From Verrucomicrobiota bacterium (lineage in GTDB: Bacteria > Verrucomicrobiota > Verrucomicrobiia > Limisphaerales > Pedosphaeraceae): 64,000 nucleotides of DNA. The stretch lies in NCBI GenBank assembly GCA_021325145.1, contig JAJPHR010000053.1:22194-86193 (forward strand). The letters run 5' to 3'. The notes below the pieces were generated by a model. The model saw only the letters and a list, made by a program, of their open reading frames with translations, was not told the DNA's origin and ran no database searches. Below are positions 1-7,720 of this stretch, in pieces (the first letter of the stretch is position 1; the number at the start of each line of letters is the position of its first letter). The position numbers and the translations under genes were made by a program.

Positions 1-1149
1 CACGGGGCGGGCAATGTGTTCACCAGGCTTGCCGCCGATCAAAAGTTTTGCGCTTCCAAGTCCGGGCAGGATTTTTTGCGGCAACTCGTCCAGATTGTCG
101 GCGCACAAAACCAATCCGCCGAGATTTCGGGCGTGCTCAAGTTCATCGCCCGGCTCGACGATCCCGGGCTGACGTTTTCGCTCGTGCGCTCGTTGGGAAA
201 TGGCTTGCAACGCGGCGGCAGTTCGCTGGAGCAAATCGATGCCGGCGGGAGTGTGAAAGCCGTGTTCGCTCAGGCAACCAGGACGGTGATGGATGGCAAC
301 GCCACTGAACCCGTGCGGTTGGAAGGTATTCAGCTTTTAGGACTGACGAGCTACAGTCAAGCCGGGCCGCCGCTGCTCTCCCTGCTGAACTCGAACGAAA
401 CTCAATTGGTTCAATTGGCGGCCGTTGCTGCCTTGGGACGTTTCCCCGAACCGCAGGTTGCCGGAGAATTGACCAGGCGGTGGGCCGTTTTTTCGCCACG
501 CGTCCGGAGTGCCGCACTGGCTGCTTTATTGGCTCGCCCCGAACGGACGCTGGCCTTGCTGAATGGCATCCAAACGGGCATTGTGCCTGCCTCCGGCCTC
601 ACGACCGCGCAAGCGAAGTTCCTCCGTACGCACGCCAACAAAGCAACCCGTGAACTCGCCCTCAAAGTCCTGGGCAAGGAAATACCCAACCAGCGCCAGG
701 AAGTGATCGACGCTTATCAATCAGCCTTGAGCCTCAAAGGCGATGCCGCCAAAGGAAAGGAAATTTACCTGCAACGCTGCACTTCCTGTCATCGCTCGGG
801 CGGCAATGGATTTGCGCTTGGGCCGGACCTGGTTACGGTCAAAAACACCGGCAAGGAAAAATTGCTGGTCAACATTTTGGATCCGAGCCGCGAGGTCGCG
901 CCCCAATACATCGCGTTTCAGATCGACACCAAGGATGGCGAGAGTTTGCTCGGAATCATCACCAGTGAAACGACTTCAAGCATCACCGTCCGCCAGGCCT
1001 ACGGTAAGGAGGATGTGGTGCTCCGTTCCAACATGAAGGGCATGACCAGCCAGGGTCAATCCCTCATGCCGGAAGGCCTGGAACAAGGTTTGACGCCGCA
1101 GGACTTCGCAAATCTGTTGGAGTATATCTCCACCGCGGACGCGAAGTGA
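1..1149 (+). CDS. HEAT-repeat protein with C-terminal c-type heme domain (5' truncated by window)
   Basis: The reading frame is open to the first base, so this is the C-terminal part of a longer gene. The first ~230 residues visible are alanine/leucine-rich helical repeats of HEAT type. A CTSCH heme-attachment motif (CxxCH, bases ~778-792) follows, then a ~110-residue domain ending with SLMPEGLEQGL, where the Met is a plausible axial heme ligand. This order matches the putative heme-binding domain proteins of Planctomycetes and Verrucomicrobia, which often carry an upstream membrane-bound dehydrogenase-like beta-propeller; that part is outside the window. Expected location is periplasmic. The substrate cannot be deduced. 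It ends with a TGA and no obvious terminator. Confidence 0.8.
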   Translation, partial: HGAGNVFTRLAADQKFCASKSGQDFLRQLVQIVGAQNQSAEISGVLKFIARLDDPGLTFSLVRSLGNGLQRGGSSLEQIDAGGSVKAVFAQATRTVMDGNATEPVRLEGIQLLGLTSYSQAGPPLLSLLNSNETQLVQLAAVAALGRFPEPQVAGELTRRWAVFSPRVRSAALAALLARPERTLALLNGIQTGIVPASGLTTAQAKFLRTHANKATRELALKVLGKEIPNQRQEVIDAYQSALSLKGDAAKGKEIYLQRCTSCHRSGGNGFALGPDLVTVKNTGKEKLLVNILDPSREVAPQYIAFQIDTKDGESLLGIITSETTSSITVRQAYGKEDVVLRSNMKGMTSQGQSLMPEGLEQGLTPQDFANLLEYISTADAK

Positions 1150-1246
1150 GACTGCGGCAACACGGGCGCAAGGTCGCGCCTCGCCCCACTTTAAGCTTGC
1201 GATGCGCACGCCATCGAACTAAGCCCATGTGGTCTGATTGTCGCGA

Positions 1247-1954
1247 ATGGACGAGACGAAGTATTTTAAGGCCTCCTGCGCTCAGTGTGGAAACCACATC
1301 GAGTTTCCCGATGCTGCCCTGGGGCGCATGGTGGATTGTCCTCACTGCGGGCAACGCACCCAACTTCGAGTGGATAAAAAAGGCCCGCCTGAACCTGCGC
1401 AACCCGCCACATCGCCTCCGCCTTCTGAGGAGGAAACCTCCCAGCCTTCGGGGAGCCGTATCAACCTCCCCCTGATCGCCGCTGGTTGCGCCATCATTGC
1501 GCTGGCTGCGGGGGCTTTCTTCTGGAAGAAGCACCAGGCTCAGCCGCCACCGGCGACTTCGGTAAGCGTGAAGGTGAAGGAGCCAATCACGAACGCGTCT
1601 CTCCCGATAACATCGCCTTCTCCTGCAACTAATCCCCCACCCGCCCCGACACCACCGACAGCCCCTACGCAGCCGAAAGCGCTCAGCGACTTGAAGGCCG
1701 GGGACATTCAACTGGAGAAAGCCAAGGGCAGCAGTTTGGTTTACGCGATTGGCCAGCTTGACAACAACTCCGACTACCAACGTTTTGGCGTCAAGATTCA
1801 ACTCGATATGTTAAATAAAGCCGGCGAGAAAATCGGCACCGCCCAGGACTATGTACCCGTTCTTGAACCACGCAAGAGTTGGCACTTTCGAGCGCTCGTC
1901 ACCGATTCCAAAGCGGTGGCCTGCAAAGTAGCTTCCATCAAGGAAGACGAATGA
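1247..1954 (+). CDS. Zinc-ribbon, single-pass membrane protein with C-terminal beta domain
   Basis: The N-terminus holds two CxxC/CxxCG knuckles (CAQCGN and CPHCGQ) spaced as in the MJ0042/DUF3426-type zinc ribbon. A proline-rich linker follows, then one hydrophobic helix (about residues 75-92, ending FFWKKH), a second Pro/Thr-rich linker and a ~85-residue C-terminal region (from LSDLKAGDIQLEKA) resembling FxLYD-like extracellular beta-sandwich domains. The predicted topology is a cytosolic zinc ribbon with an outside C-terminal domain. I placed the start at the ATG at 1247; an in-frame TTG at 1238 is also possible. Specific function unknown. Confidence 0.7.
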   Translation: MDETKYFKASCAQCGNHIEFPDAALGRMVDCPHCGQRTQLRVDKKGPPEPAQPATSPPPSEEETSQPSGSRINLPLIAAGCAIIALAAGAFFWKKHQAQPPPATSVSVKVKEPITNASLPITSPSPATNPPPAPTPPTAPTQPKALSDLKAGDIQLEKAKGSSLVYAIGQLDNNSDYQRFGVKIQLDMLNKAGEKIGTAQDYVPVLEPRKSWHFRALVTDSKAVACKVASIKEDE

Positions 1955-2062
1955 AAGGAAATTGCCACTCGCCAGGTTCCAGGCTTTCGAGCAGCTTCCC
2001 GTTCCAGTTGAACCTGCTCACCCGCCATGAGTCCAAAAGCGCGCAACCGGCTGCTGGGAAGG

Positions 2063-2170
2063 TATGGAGTCCCGGCTTTGGCCGGCGAGGCGTCCGGGAC
2101 CATGGCGAATATGAGCCCTCCACGCGCGCGCTCGATGGAACCTCCCGCCGGCCAAAGCCGGGACTCCATG
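2063..2170. repeat. Inverted repeat D (arms 2063-2090 / 2141-2170)
   Basis: Two ~28-base arms, the left containing GGAGTCCCGGCTTTGGCCGG and the right its near-perfect reverse complement, flank ~50 bases. The arms could form a long hairpin in DNA or RNA. It lies between the zinc-ribbon gene and the SDR gene. No similar copy was seen elsewhere in the window. Confidence 0.75.
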
Positions 2171-2258
2171 CGTCAGCAGAGCGCACTCTTGATAATCAAG
2201 CACGGTTCCTCAAATTCATGCAGGGCTTCAAATTCCAATTATCTAAAAAGGGCGGTGC

Positions 2259-3134
2259 ATGCGCGCATTGATCATTGGGTGCGGCTATGTGGGTGTGTCT
2301 TTGGGAGCGGAACTGGTCCGTCAAGGACACGCAGTTTTTGGCGTTCGACGCCTGGCTGAGGGGGACTTGAAAGCGGTGGGGATTGAACCGTTGGTGGCGG
2401 ACATTACCCGGCCGGAGGATTTGGCGAAGTTGCCGGGGCCATTCGATTGGGTGGTCAATTGCGTTTCCTCAAGCAAGGGCGGCGTGGCGGAGTATCGGCA
2501 GGTGTATTGGCAAGGCACGCGGAATTTGATCGAATGGTTGTCCGCCGCGCCACCCCGGAAGTTCGTCTATACGAGCAGCACGAGCGTCTATGGCCAGACC
2601 GATGGTTCAAGTGTCAAGGAAACCAGTCCCACCGAACCCGCAAGCGAAACGGGCCGGGTGCTCGCGGAGACAGAACAGCTTCTCATTCAAGCGGCGCAGA
2701 CCCAGGGCTTCCCGGCGGTAATTCTGCGCGTGGCAGGCATTTATGGGCCGGGACGCGGCCACCTTTTCCAGCAATACTTGAAAGGCGAAGCCAAAATTCC
2801 CGGTGACGGCCAGCGCATCATCAACATGATTCATCGGGATGATCTGGTTGCCACCATCATCGCGGCGCTCAAGAATGGCCGCCCTGGCGAGATTTATAAT
2901 GCCGTGGATGACGAACCGATCGCCCAGATCCATTTTTTCCGCTGGCTTTCGGAAACTTTGGGCAAGGACATGCCTCCCTTCGTCGAGGCGGACAGCACTG
3001 AGCGCAAGCGAGGTCTGACCAACAAAAAGGTCCAGAATCGCAAGCTCAAGATGGAACTGGGTGGTCAGTTCAAATACCCCAATTTCAGAAAGGGCTATAC
3101 CGCCGAAATTCAGCGCCTGGCGGACAATTCGTAA
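2259..3134 (+). CDS. NAD-dependent epimerase/dehydratase, extended SDR (YeeZ-like)
   Basis: The protein starts with a Rossmann glycine motif (MRALIIGCGYVGVSLG) and continues with the SDR landmarks of a substrate-contacting VYTSSTSVYGQ segment and a VAGIYGPGR motif, over 291 residues. The canonical catalytic YxxxK is not where expected: the segment reads ASETGRVLAETE, as in the YeeZ-like sugar-nucleotide epimerase-related proteins. It is therefore either an atypical enzyme or a nucleotide-binding protein. The ATG follows a purine-rich stretch (AAAAAGGGCGG). It stands alone between two repeat-containing intergenic regions, so context gives no substrate. Confidence 0.75.
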   Translation: MRALIIGCGYVGVSLGAELVRQGHAVFGVRRLAEGDLKAVGIEPLVADITRPEDLAKLPGPFDWVVNCVSSSKGGVAEYRQVYWQGTRNLIEWLSAAPPRKFVYTSSTSVYGQTDGSSVKETSPTEPASETGRVLAETEQLLIQAAQTQGFPAVILRVAGIYGPGRGHLFQQYLKGEAKIPGDGQRIINMIHRDDLVATIIAALKNGRPGEIYNAVDDEPIAQIHFFRWLSETLGKDMPPFVEADSTERKRGLTNKKVQNRKLKMELGGQFKYPNFRKGYTAEIQRLADNS

Positions 3135-3167
3135 TCGGGCGAAGCCAGGACAGTTGAATCTTTTGAA

Positions 3168-3353
3168 TTACGGCCTTCTGCCCCGCCGCAACCACAAGAG
3201 AATTCCGACCCCGCCTGCCCCGAGCAGAACCACTGAAGAAGGTTCGGGAAGTGCCGTGAATTGCGGCGCGTCGCAGATCAAGTTTTGATTGCCCCCGGGA
3301 CTGGAATTGACGACGCCAGAAGGATCAATGTTGGTGATCCAACCTGCGTTCAA
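3168..3353 (-). pseudogene. Remnant of a PEP-CTERM sorting-signal protein
   Basis: The minus strand encodes a 61-residue frame ending in LPEPSSVV, a ~15-residue hydrophobic helix (LLGAGGVGILLWL) and an arginine-rich tail (RRGRRP). This is the exact layout of a PEP-CTERM/exosortase signal: PEP motif, transmembrane helix, basic cluster, stop. Such a signal normally ends a secreted protein of 200 residues or more. Here a stop at 3372-3374 closes the frame and only a TTG is available as start, so this looks like a truncated 3' end or a decayed gene. No exosortase is visible in the window. Confidence 0.6.
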
Positions 3354-3376
3354 GATAGAGACAAAATGTCTCTATC
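3354..3376. repeat. Perfect 10-bp palindrome GATAGAGACA-AAA-TGTCTCTATC
   Basis: Arms of ten bases separated by three bases sit right at the broken 5' edge of the PEP-CTERM remnant and at the start of an AT-rich stretch. It could be a hairpin or a protein-binding palindrome; the location at the truncation point also fits a rearrangement scar. Confidence 0.6.
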
Positions 3377-3568
3377 GGGCACAAAATGGCGACCCAAAGT
3401 GTGCCATTATTACCCACATTAACTTTTGGATATTTTTCACAATATATTAATAATAAGCATATTAGGTAATTTTTAACCCACCCTTAACCGCTGGCATATC
3501 TATAGCTAATACAGGAGCTGGTTACATTTTAAACCAGAACATTAACCAGAACGAAAGGAAACAAACTT
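3377..3568 (+). promoter_or_regulatory. AT-rich upstream region of the Hsp20 pair
   Basis: About 190 bases are markedly AT-richer than the surroundings (for example AATATATTAATAATAAGCAT). Close to the gene there is a direct repeat of AACCAGAAC (TTAAACCAGAAC then TTAACCAGAAC, about 3530-3552) followed by a good ribosome-binding site, GAAAGGA, nine bases before the ATG at 3569. A loose match TTAACC-17-TAATAC is present, but I cannot call a sigma factor with confidence. No CIRCE-type inverted repeat was seen. Confidence 0.4.
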
Positions 3569-4036
3569 ATGAGTAATCTGACCAGATGGCAGCGGTCCGA
3601 CCTCTCGGCTTGGCCCGGGTTCGGTCGTTTATTTGGACTCCGTAATGAACTGGATCGTCTGTTTGAACCCTTTGCCGAACTGACGCGCGGTTCCCAACTT
3701 TTGAGCGTGTGGAATCCCGCTGTGGACGTGTTCGAAGACAAGGACAGCATCATTGTGAAGGCCGAACTTCCCGGCATGAAGAAGGAGGACATCGACGTTT
3801 CGCTCCACGACGGCGCCCTGAGTGTTTCCGGCGAACGCAAGAGCGAAGAAAAGTTCGAGGATGCGGAAACTTACCGCTCCGAGCGGTTCGTGGGACGCTT
3901 CCACCGGACTGTGACGCTTCCTTCTCCCGTAAGCGCCGACAAGGTAAAGGCGCAATACAAGGACGGCATTCTCATGATCACACTGCCGAAGACCGAGGAA
4001 GCGAAACCCAAGCAGATCGAAGTCAACGTCGCTTAA
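3569..4036 (+). CDS. Small heat shock protein, Hsp20 family (first copy)
   Basis: 155 residues with the alpha-crystallin domain at about residues 48-148. Signature segments are AELPGMKKEDIDVSLHDGAL in the first half and YKDGILMITLPK near the C-terminus, the canonical GxLxxxxPK strand. The N-terminal arm (SAWPGFGRLFGLRNELDRLF) is the usual Hsp20 oligomerisation arm. The product is expected to be an ATP-independent holdase that binds unfolding proteins. It is followed after 32 bases by a second Hsp20 gene, so the two are very probably co-transcribed. Confidence 0.93.
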   Translation: MSNLTRWQRSDLSAWPGFGRLFGLRNELDRLFEPFAELTRGSQLLSVWNPAVDVFEDKDSIIVKAELPGMKKEDIDVSLHDGALSVSGERKSEEKFEDAETYRSERFVGRFHRTVTLPSPVSADKVKAQYKDGILMITLPKTEEAKPKQIEVNVA

Positions 4037-4068
4037 AAATCAACCGCGAAAACAAACAAACGAACACT

Positions 4069-4464
4069 ATGAACACTGTCACGCAAAAGGAAACTCAACC
4101 TGACCTGCGCACGGCTGACCAAAACCAGAATGGCCGCCAGCAATTCGTCACCCCTGAAGTCAACATCTTCGAAACCAAGGACGGCTACGTCCTCCAGGCC
4201 GAGATGCCGGGCGTCAACAAGGATGGCCTTGACATCACGCTGGAGAACAACGAACTGACCCTCCACGGCCGCCGCGGCGATCAGCAGCCCAAGGCCACGG
4301 CGCTTTGGCGCGAGTCTTCGCTGGCGGATTACCGCAGGGTCTTCGAACTCGACCCCGCCATCGACACGGGGAAAATCGACGCCAAAATCGACCAGGGAGT
4401 GCTGACCTTGCGCCTGCCCAAATCTGAGCGGGTCAAGCCGCGCAAAGTGACCGTGAGCGACTAA
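4069..4464 (+). CDS. Small heat shock protein, Hsp20 family (second copy)
   Basis: 131 residues with an alpha-crystallin domain (VNIFETKDGYVLQAEMPGVN to KIDQGVLTLRLPKSE). It differs from the upstream copy in lacking the long hydrophobic N-terminal arm and having a polar, Gln/Asn-rich start. The two may therefore form mixed oligomers, which is an inference. The start is the ATG at 4069; the frame is open farther upstream but overlaps the first hsp20 there. A strong terminator follows 38 bases after the stop. Confidence 0.9.
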   Translation: MNTVTQKETQPDLRTADQNQNGRQQFVTPEVNIFETKDGYVLQAEMPGVNKDGLDITLENNELTLHGRRGDQQPKATALWRESSLADYRRVFELDPAIDTGKIDAKIDQGVLTLRLPKSERVKPRKVTVSD

Positions 4465-4501
4465 GCCAATCCAACCTCCGGTTGCTCAAATGCGCGGAAT
4501 G

Positions 4502-4537
4502 CCCCGGGCTTCTCAGGGAGCCCGGGGATTTTTGGCG
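4502..4537 (+). terminator. Rho-independent terminator after the Hsp20 operon
   Basis: A nine-base stem CCCCGGGCT / AGCCCGGGG with an eight-base loop is followed directly by ATTTTT. This ends the hsp20 transcript and separates it from gmhA. Confidence 0.9.
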
Positions 4538-4640
4538 ATCTCTCAATAAAGTGCGGAGCACTGGAGCCCGCTCCACTGAGGCATTTCATCAAGCAACTTC
4601 TCACTATGATTTCCGGCCCGGTGCGCTTATTCTGGGGCCA

Positions 4641-5213
4641 ATGAAGCAATGGATCACTGACTACGTAAGCGCCCAGAAATCGGCGCTGGACTCGATTCCG
4701 GCGAACGCGGTGGCGGAATTAATTGGCAAGCTGCAAAAAGCCCTCGCCGAAGACCGGCAGATTTTTGTCTTTGGCAATGGCGGCAGCGCGATGAACTCAT
4801 CGCATTTTGTGACCGATCTTGGCAAGGGGTCGTCGGACAAGGTCGGCCGGCGTTTCCGCGTGCTGTCCTTGAACGATAACGTGGCCTGGATGACGGCGCT
4901 GGGCAATGATTATGCCTACGACCAGATCTTTGTCCGCCAGTTGGAAAACTACGCGCGGCCCGGCGACATCGTGATGGCCATGAGCGTAAGCGGCAATTCA
5001 CCGAACGTCGTCAAAGCCCTGGAATGGGCGGCGGCGCATGGCGTGCACGTCATTGCTCTCGTCGGCGGCAAGCGCGGGCGCATGGCGGAAGTGGCGCATC
5101 AAACGATTGTCATCGATTCGACGCATTACGGCCGGGTCGAGGATGCGCAAATGGCGATTTGCCACATGCTTTGCTACGCCTTCATGGAGAATCCCGCCTT
5201 GGGCAAGGTGTAA
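4641..5213 (+). CDS. gmhA: Sedoheptulose-7-phosphate isomerase (SIS domain, GmhA family)
   Basis: 190 residues forming one SIS domain. The phosphosugar loop FGNGGSAMNSSHF lies at about residues 44-56 and MSVSGNSPNVVKAL at about 114-127; the C-terminal VEDAQMAICHMLCYAF resembles the metal/active-site helix of GmhA. The family converts D-sedoheptulose 7-phosphate to D-glycero-D-manno-heptose 7-phosphate, the first step of heptose synthesis for lipopolysaccharide or S-layer glycans. The later steps (HddA, GmhB, HddC) are encoded about 12 kb downstream, which supports the assignment. The start is the ATG at 4641; the frame extends upstream through the preceding terminator region, which is not likely to be coding. 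Confidence 0.82.
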   Translation: MKQWITDYVSAQKSALDSIPANAVAELIGKLQKALAEDRQIFVFGNGGSAMNSSHFVTDLGKGSSDKVGRRFRVLSLNDNVAWMTALGNDYAYDQIFVRQLENYARPGDIVMAMSVSGNSPNVVKALEWAAAHGVHVIALVGGKRGRMAEVAHQTIVIDSTHYGRVEDAQMAICHMLCYAFMENPALGKV

Positions 5214-5291
5214 TACTGCGCCCTCGGACATTCCTGTCCGTCCCTACCGTGCGACTTGTGCGGCAGCGAATCCTCTGCTTCACTCCGCGGC

Positions 5292-5801
5292 GTGGTTCTG
5301 CCGTATAAGATTGCGACGTTGCTTTACTGCTTCAACGAGCGGGACGAAGTATTGCTGCTCGAACGGGCGCAGGAGCCAAATCGCGGCCTGTGGAGTCCTT
5401 GCGGGGGAAAACTGCATACGGAAACAGGCGAATCGCCGTACGCCTGCGCTTGCCGGGAAGCCCGGGAGGAAATCGCCCTCGAGATCAAGCCAGCCGACCT
5501 CCATCTGACGGGCCTCATCGCCGAGCAGGGATACCAAGGCCAAGCGCATTGGCTGATGTTTTTATTCGAGGTAAAGCCGCGGTTGAAAGCGCTTCCAGCG
5601 GCGCATCGGGAAGGAAGCTTTCGATTTTTTTCGCGCGCCGCCCTCGCGTCGCTGAATCTGCCGCAAACCGATCGCGAGCAAATCTGGCCATTGTTCTGGC
5701 GTCATCGCGGGGGATTTTTTGCGGCGTCCTGCCATTGCTTGCCCGATGGCCGGAATGAGTGGACCCCGGAGGAATCGAACGAGCCGACCCGCGCCTCATA
5801 A
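5292..5801 (+). CDS. Nudix hydrolase
   Basis: The Nudix box is present as GGKLHTETGESPYACACREA followed by REEIAL, two residues longer than usual in its first loop but with the catalytic REAREE intact. The protein is ~169 residues from a GTG at 5292 (VVLPYKIATLLYCFNERDEV); a TTG at 5256 would add 12 residues. The family hydrolyses nucleoside diphosphates linked to another moiety; the substrate is not determinable here. It ends 9 bases before tadA, suggesting one transcript with gmhA and tadA. Confidence 0.83.
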   Translation: MVLPYKIATLLYCFNERDEVLLLERAQEPNRGLWSPCGGKLHTETGESPYACACREAREEIALEIKPADLHLTGLIAEQGYQGQAHWLMFLFEVKPRLKALPAAHREGSFRFFSRAALASLNLPQTDREQIWPLFWRHRGGFFAASCHCLPDGRNEWTPEESNEPTRAS

Positions 5802-5810
5802 ACAAGAGCC

Positions 5811-6305
5811 ATGCCCGACGAACCGATTATCGACCTGCAAAGCGACCAATACTTCATGGGCGAAGCGTTGCGCCAGGCGGCGCGCGCGTACGAGGCGGAG
5901 GAAGTGCCCGTTGGCGCGGTTGTGGTCCGGGAGGGACGCATCATCGCGCGCGCCTTCAATCAGGTGGAACTTTTAAAGGACGCCACCGCCCATGCCGAGA
6001 TGCTCGCCTTGACGCAAGCGGAAGAGGTGGTCGGCGACTGGCGCTTAACAGATTGCACCCTGTATGTCACCAAGGAGCCCTGCCCCATGTGCGCCGGGGC
6101 GATCGTTCACGTGCGCCTGGCCCGCGTGGTTTACGGCGTCACCGATCCCAAAGGCGGCGCGGCTGGCAGCGCGTTGAACCTGCTCCAATTCCCAACGCTC
6201 AACCATCGCTGCGAAATCACGAGCGGTGTGCGCGAAGCCGAATGTCGCGCCCTGCTGCAAACGTTCTTTGCCGAGCAAAGGGCCCGGCAATCGAAGGCCA
6301 ACTGA
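5811..6305 (+). CDS. tadA: tRNA-specific adenosine deaminase
   Basis: 164 residues of the cytidine deaminase-like fold. The zinc site is HAE (His61, Glu63 as proton donor) with PCPMCAGA (Cys91, Cys94). The size and motif set are those of TadA, which deaminates the wobble adenosine of tRNA-Arg(ACG) to inosine. VPVGAVVV near residue 33 and DPKGGAAGSALNLL are typical of the family. It abuts the convergent minus-strand gene with no gap (stop codons at 6303-6305 and 6306-6308). Confidence 0.93.
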   Translation: MPDEPIIDLQSDQYFMGEALRQAARAYEAEEVPVGAVVVREGRIIARAFNQVELLKDATAHAEMLALTQAEEVVGDWRLTDCTLYVTKEPCPMCAGAIVHVRLARVVYGVTDPKGGAAGSALNLLQFPTLNHRCEITSGVREAECRALLQTFFAEQRARQSKAN

Positions 6306-6620
6306 TCAGCTCACCGCGAGCAGCGACACTTTTTGGTTCTGCTCGTTTCGGGCAACGCCCTGAGCGCGGGGATCGAGCATGGGTTTCCCGTCCACCAGAA
6401 ATTGGTAATGATGATGCCCGTGCGTCAGGGGAATTTGGACCAGCCACGCGCCATCAGGCTGCTGCTTCATGGGAAAAGCGGCGGGATCCCAATCATTGAA
6501 ATCCCCGATGAGGCAAACATTTTTTGCGGCCGGCGCATGGCAAATGAAATTGACCGGCTTTTGCATTTTCTTGGCTGAATAACGATCCGGGTGGGCAATT
6601 TGAGTATTCGAACGGTGCAT
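6306..6620 (-). CDS. Glycogen-recognition (CBM48/early-set) domain protein
   Basis: 104 residues from the ATG at 6620. The core KNVCLIGDFNDWDPAAFPMK and HHHYQFLVDGKPMLDPRAQG matches the N-terminal early-set/CBM48 domain that binds glycogen-like glucans in branching enzymes and AMPK beta subunits. Here it stands alone without a catalytic domain, as do many small bacterial isoamylase N-terminal domain proteins. The role is presumably glucan binding or regulation. The frame continues upstream of 6620, but the added segment is compositionally unlike the domain. Confidence 0.75.
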   Translation of the reverse strand: MHRSNTQIAHPDRYSAKKMQKPVNFICHAPAAKNVCLIGDFNDWDPAAFPMKQQPDGAWLVQIPLTHGHHHYQFLVDGKPMLDPRAQGVARNEQNQKVSLLAVS

Positions 6621-6829
6621 CTTAATACAACTTTCTAATTTCTCGAAGACCGGCAAACCTCCCTCGACGCTCGCCAAAATCTTCACGCGCAAAAAAAGAA
6701 CACGCCACAATAATCCACGCAAGCCGAAAAGCAAAATTTCTGCCTCCAGAAATTTCGGGTCATTTTTTCCGTACTCCTTCGGACTTGGCGGGTCACAATT
6801 GAGTCAGACCAAAAGCCGGGCCGAAATGT

Positions 6830-7651
6830 TCAATGAAGCTTTGGCTTCTTCAACGAGTTCGCGAAACGTGCCAAACGAGCCTTGATCGTCTTGAAGCTGA
6901 TGGATTGATAACGGGCGGTGATGCGCCGGAGTTCGAAAGCGGGCGTGCGCGCTGTGTTCACGCCGAACTCAGTGGTGCAGGCGCTTTCATACCCGGCTTC
7001 GAGCACCAACTCGCGGACCGCAGGGTTCCAATCGCCATACGGATAGCAGAAGTGCCGAACCGGCAAACCGAAGCGGTCCTCGAGCTTTTTTCGGCTGGCG
7101 GAGATTTCCTCCCGCGCGGCTTCGCGGCTGATCCTCGTGAGAAACGGGTGCGTCAAGGTATGCGAGCCAATGGCGTGCCCGGCTGAAAGCCATTCCTTGA
7201 CTTGGGCGGCATTCATCAAAGTCTCGCGCACCTCGCCTTGTTGGACTTCCCATTCGTTGGATCGCCCGAGCAAATCAGCCACCAGAAATTGAATCGCGCG
7301 AAATTTATTCCGGGCCAGTGGTTCCAGGCCATGCGTCAACACGTTGGCAAAGCCGTCATCGAACGTCAGCACGACGCGCTTGTCCGGATTGCCGCTCTGT
7401 TCCGATGGCCTGCCGCAGGCGCTGGTGGAGAAACCCGCGCTTCGCAACTCCGAGAGTTGGTGCTCGAACAGCCTGCCGCTGACATAAAGCCCCTTGAGCC
7501 GCACACGCGCGGGACGCGGCCCGAGCTTGTGATACATCAGCATGGGCAAGCCTGTCGCAAACAAGCCCGCAAACGGCTTCAGCCCGGTGTAGTACGCTGG
7601 AACGGAGGACAACACGGACCTAGAAGTAACAAGCCCGGCAAGGTAACACAA
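6830..7651 (-). CDS. Polysaccharide deacetylase (CE4/NodB domain)
   Basis: The NodB motifs are present in order: VVLTFDDGFANV (catalytic Asp pair), GSHTLTHPFLT (metal-binding His pair) and FCYPYGDWNP. The family removes N- or O-acetyl groups from surface polysaccharides. The N-terminus is uncertain: the listed start is a TTG at 7651, and shorter starts down to the ATG at 7543 (MLMYHKLG) are possible. It is the last gene of a minus-strand group behind two FkbM methyltransferases, which fits a role in exopolysaccharide or O-antigen tailoring. Confidence 0.83.
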   Translation of the reverse strand: MCYLAGLVTSRSVLSSVPAYYTGLKPFAGLFATGLPMLMYHKLGPRPARVRLKGLYVSGRLFEHQLSELRSAGFSTSACGRPSEQSGNPDKRVVLTFDDGFANVLTHGLEPLARNKFRAIQFLVADLLGRSNEWEVQQGEVRETLMNAAQVKEWLSAGHAIGSHTLTHPFLTRISREAAREEISASRKKLEDRFGLPVRHFCYPYGDWNPAVRELVLEAGYESACTTEFGVNTARTPAFELRRITARYQSISFKTIKARLARFANSLKKPKLH

Positions 7652-7720
7652 TTCCGGAGCGAGCGCCTCACCATGGCCGATCCAACAGCCTGCACAATCC
7701 GTAGCAGCATCCCCGGCGCC

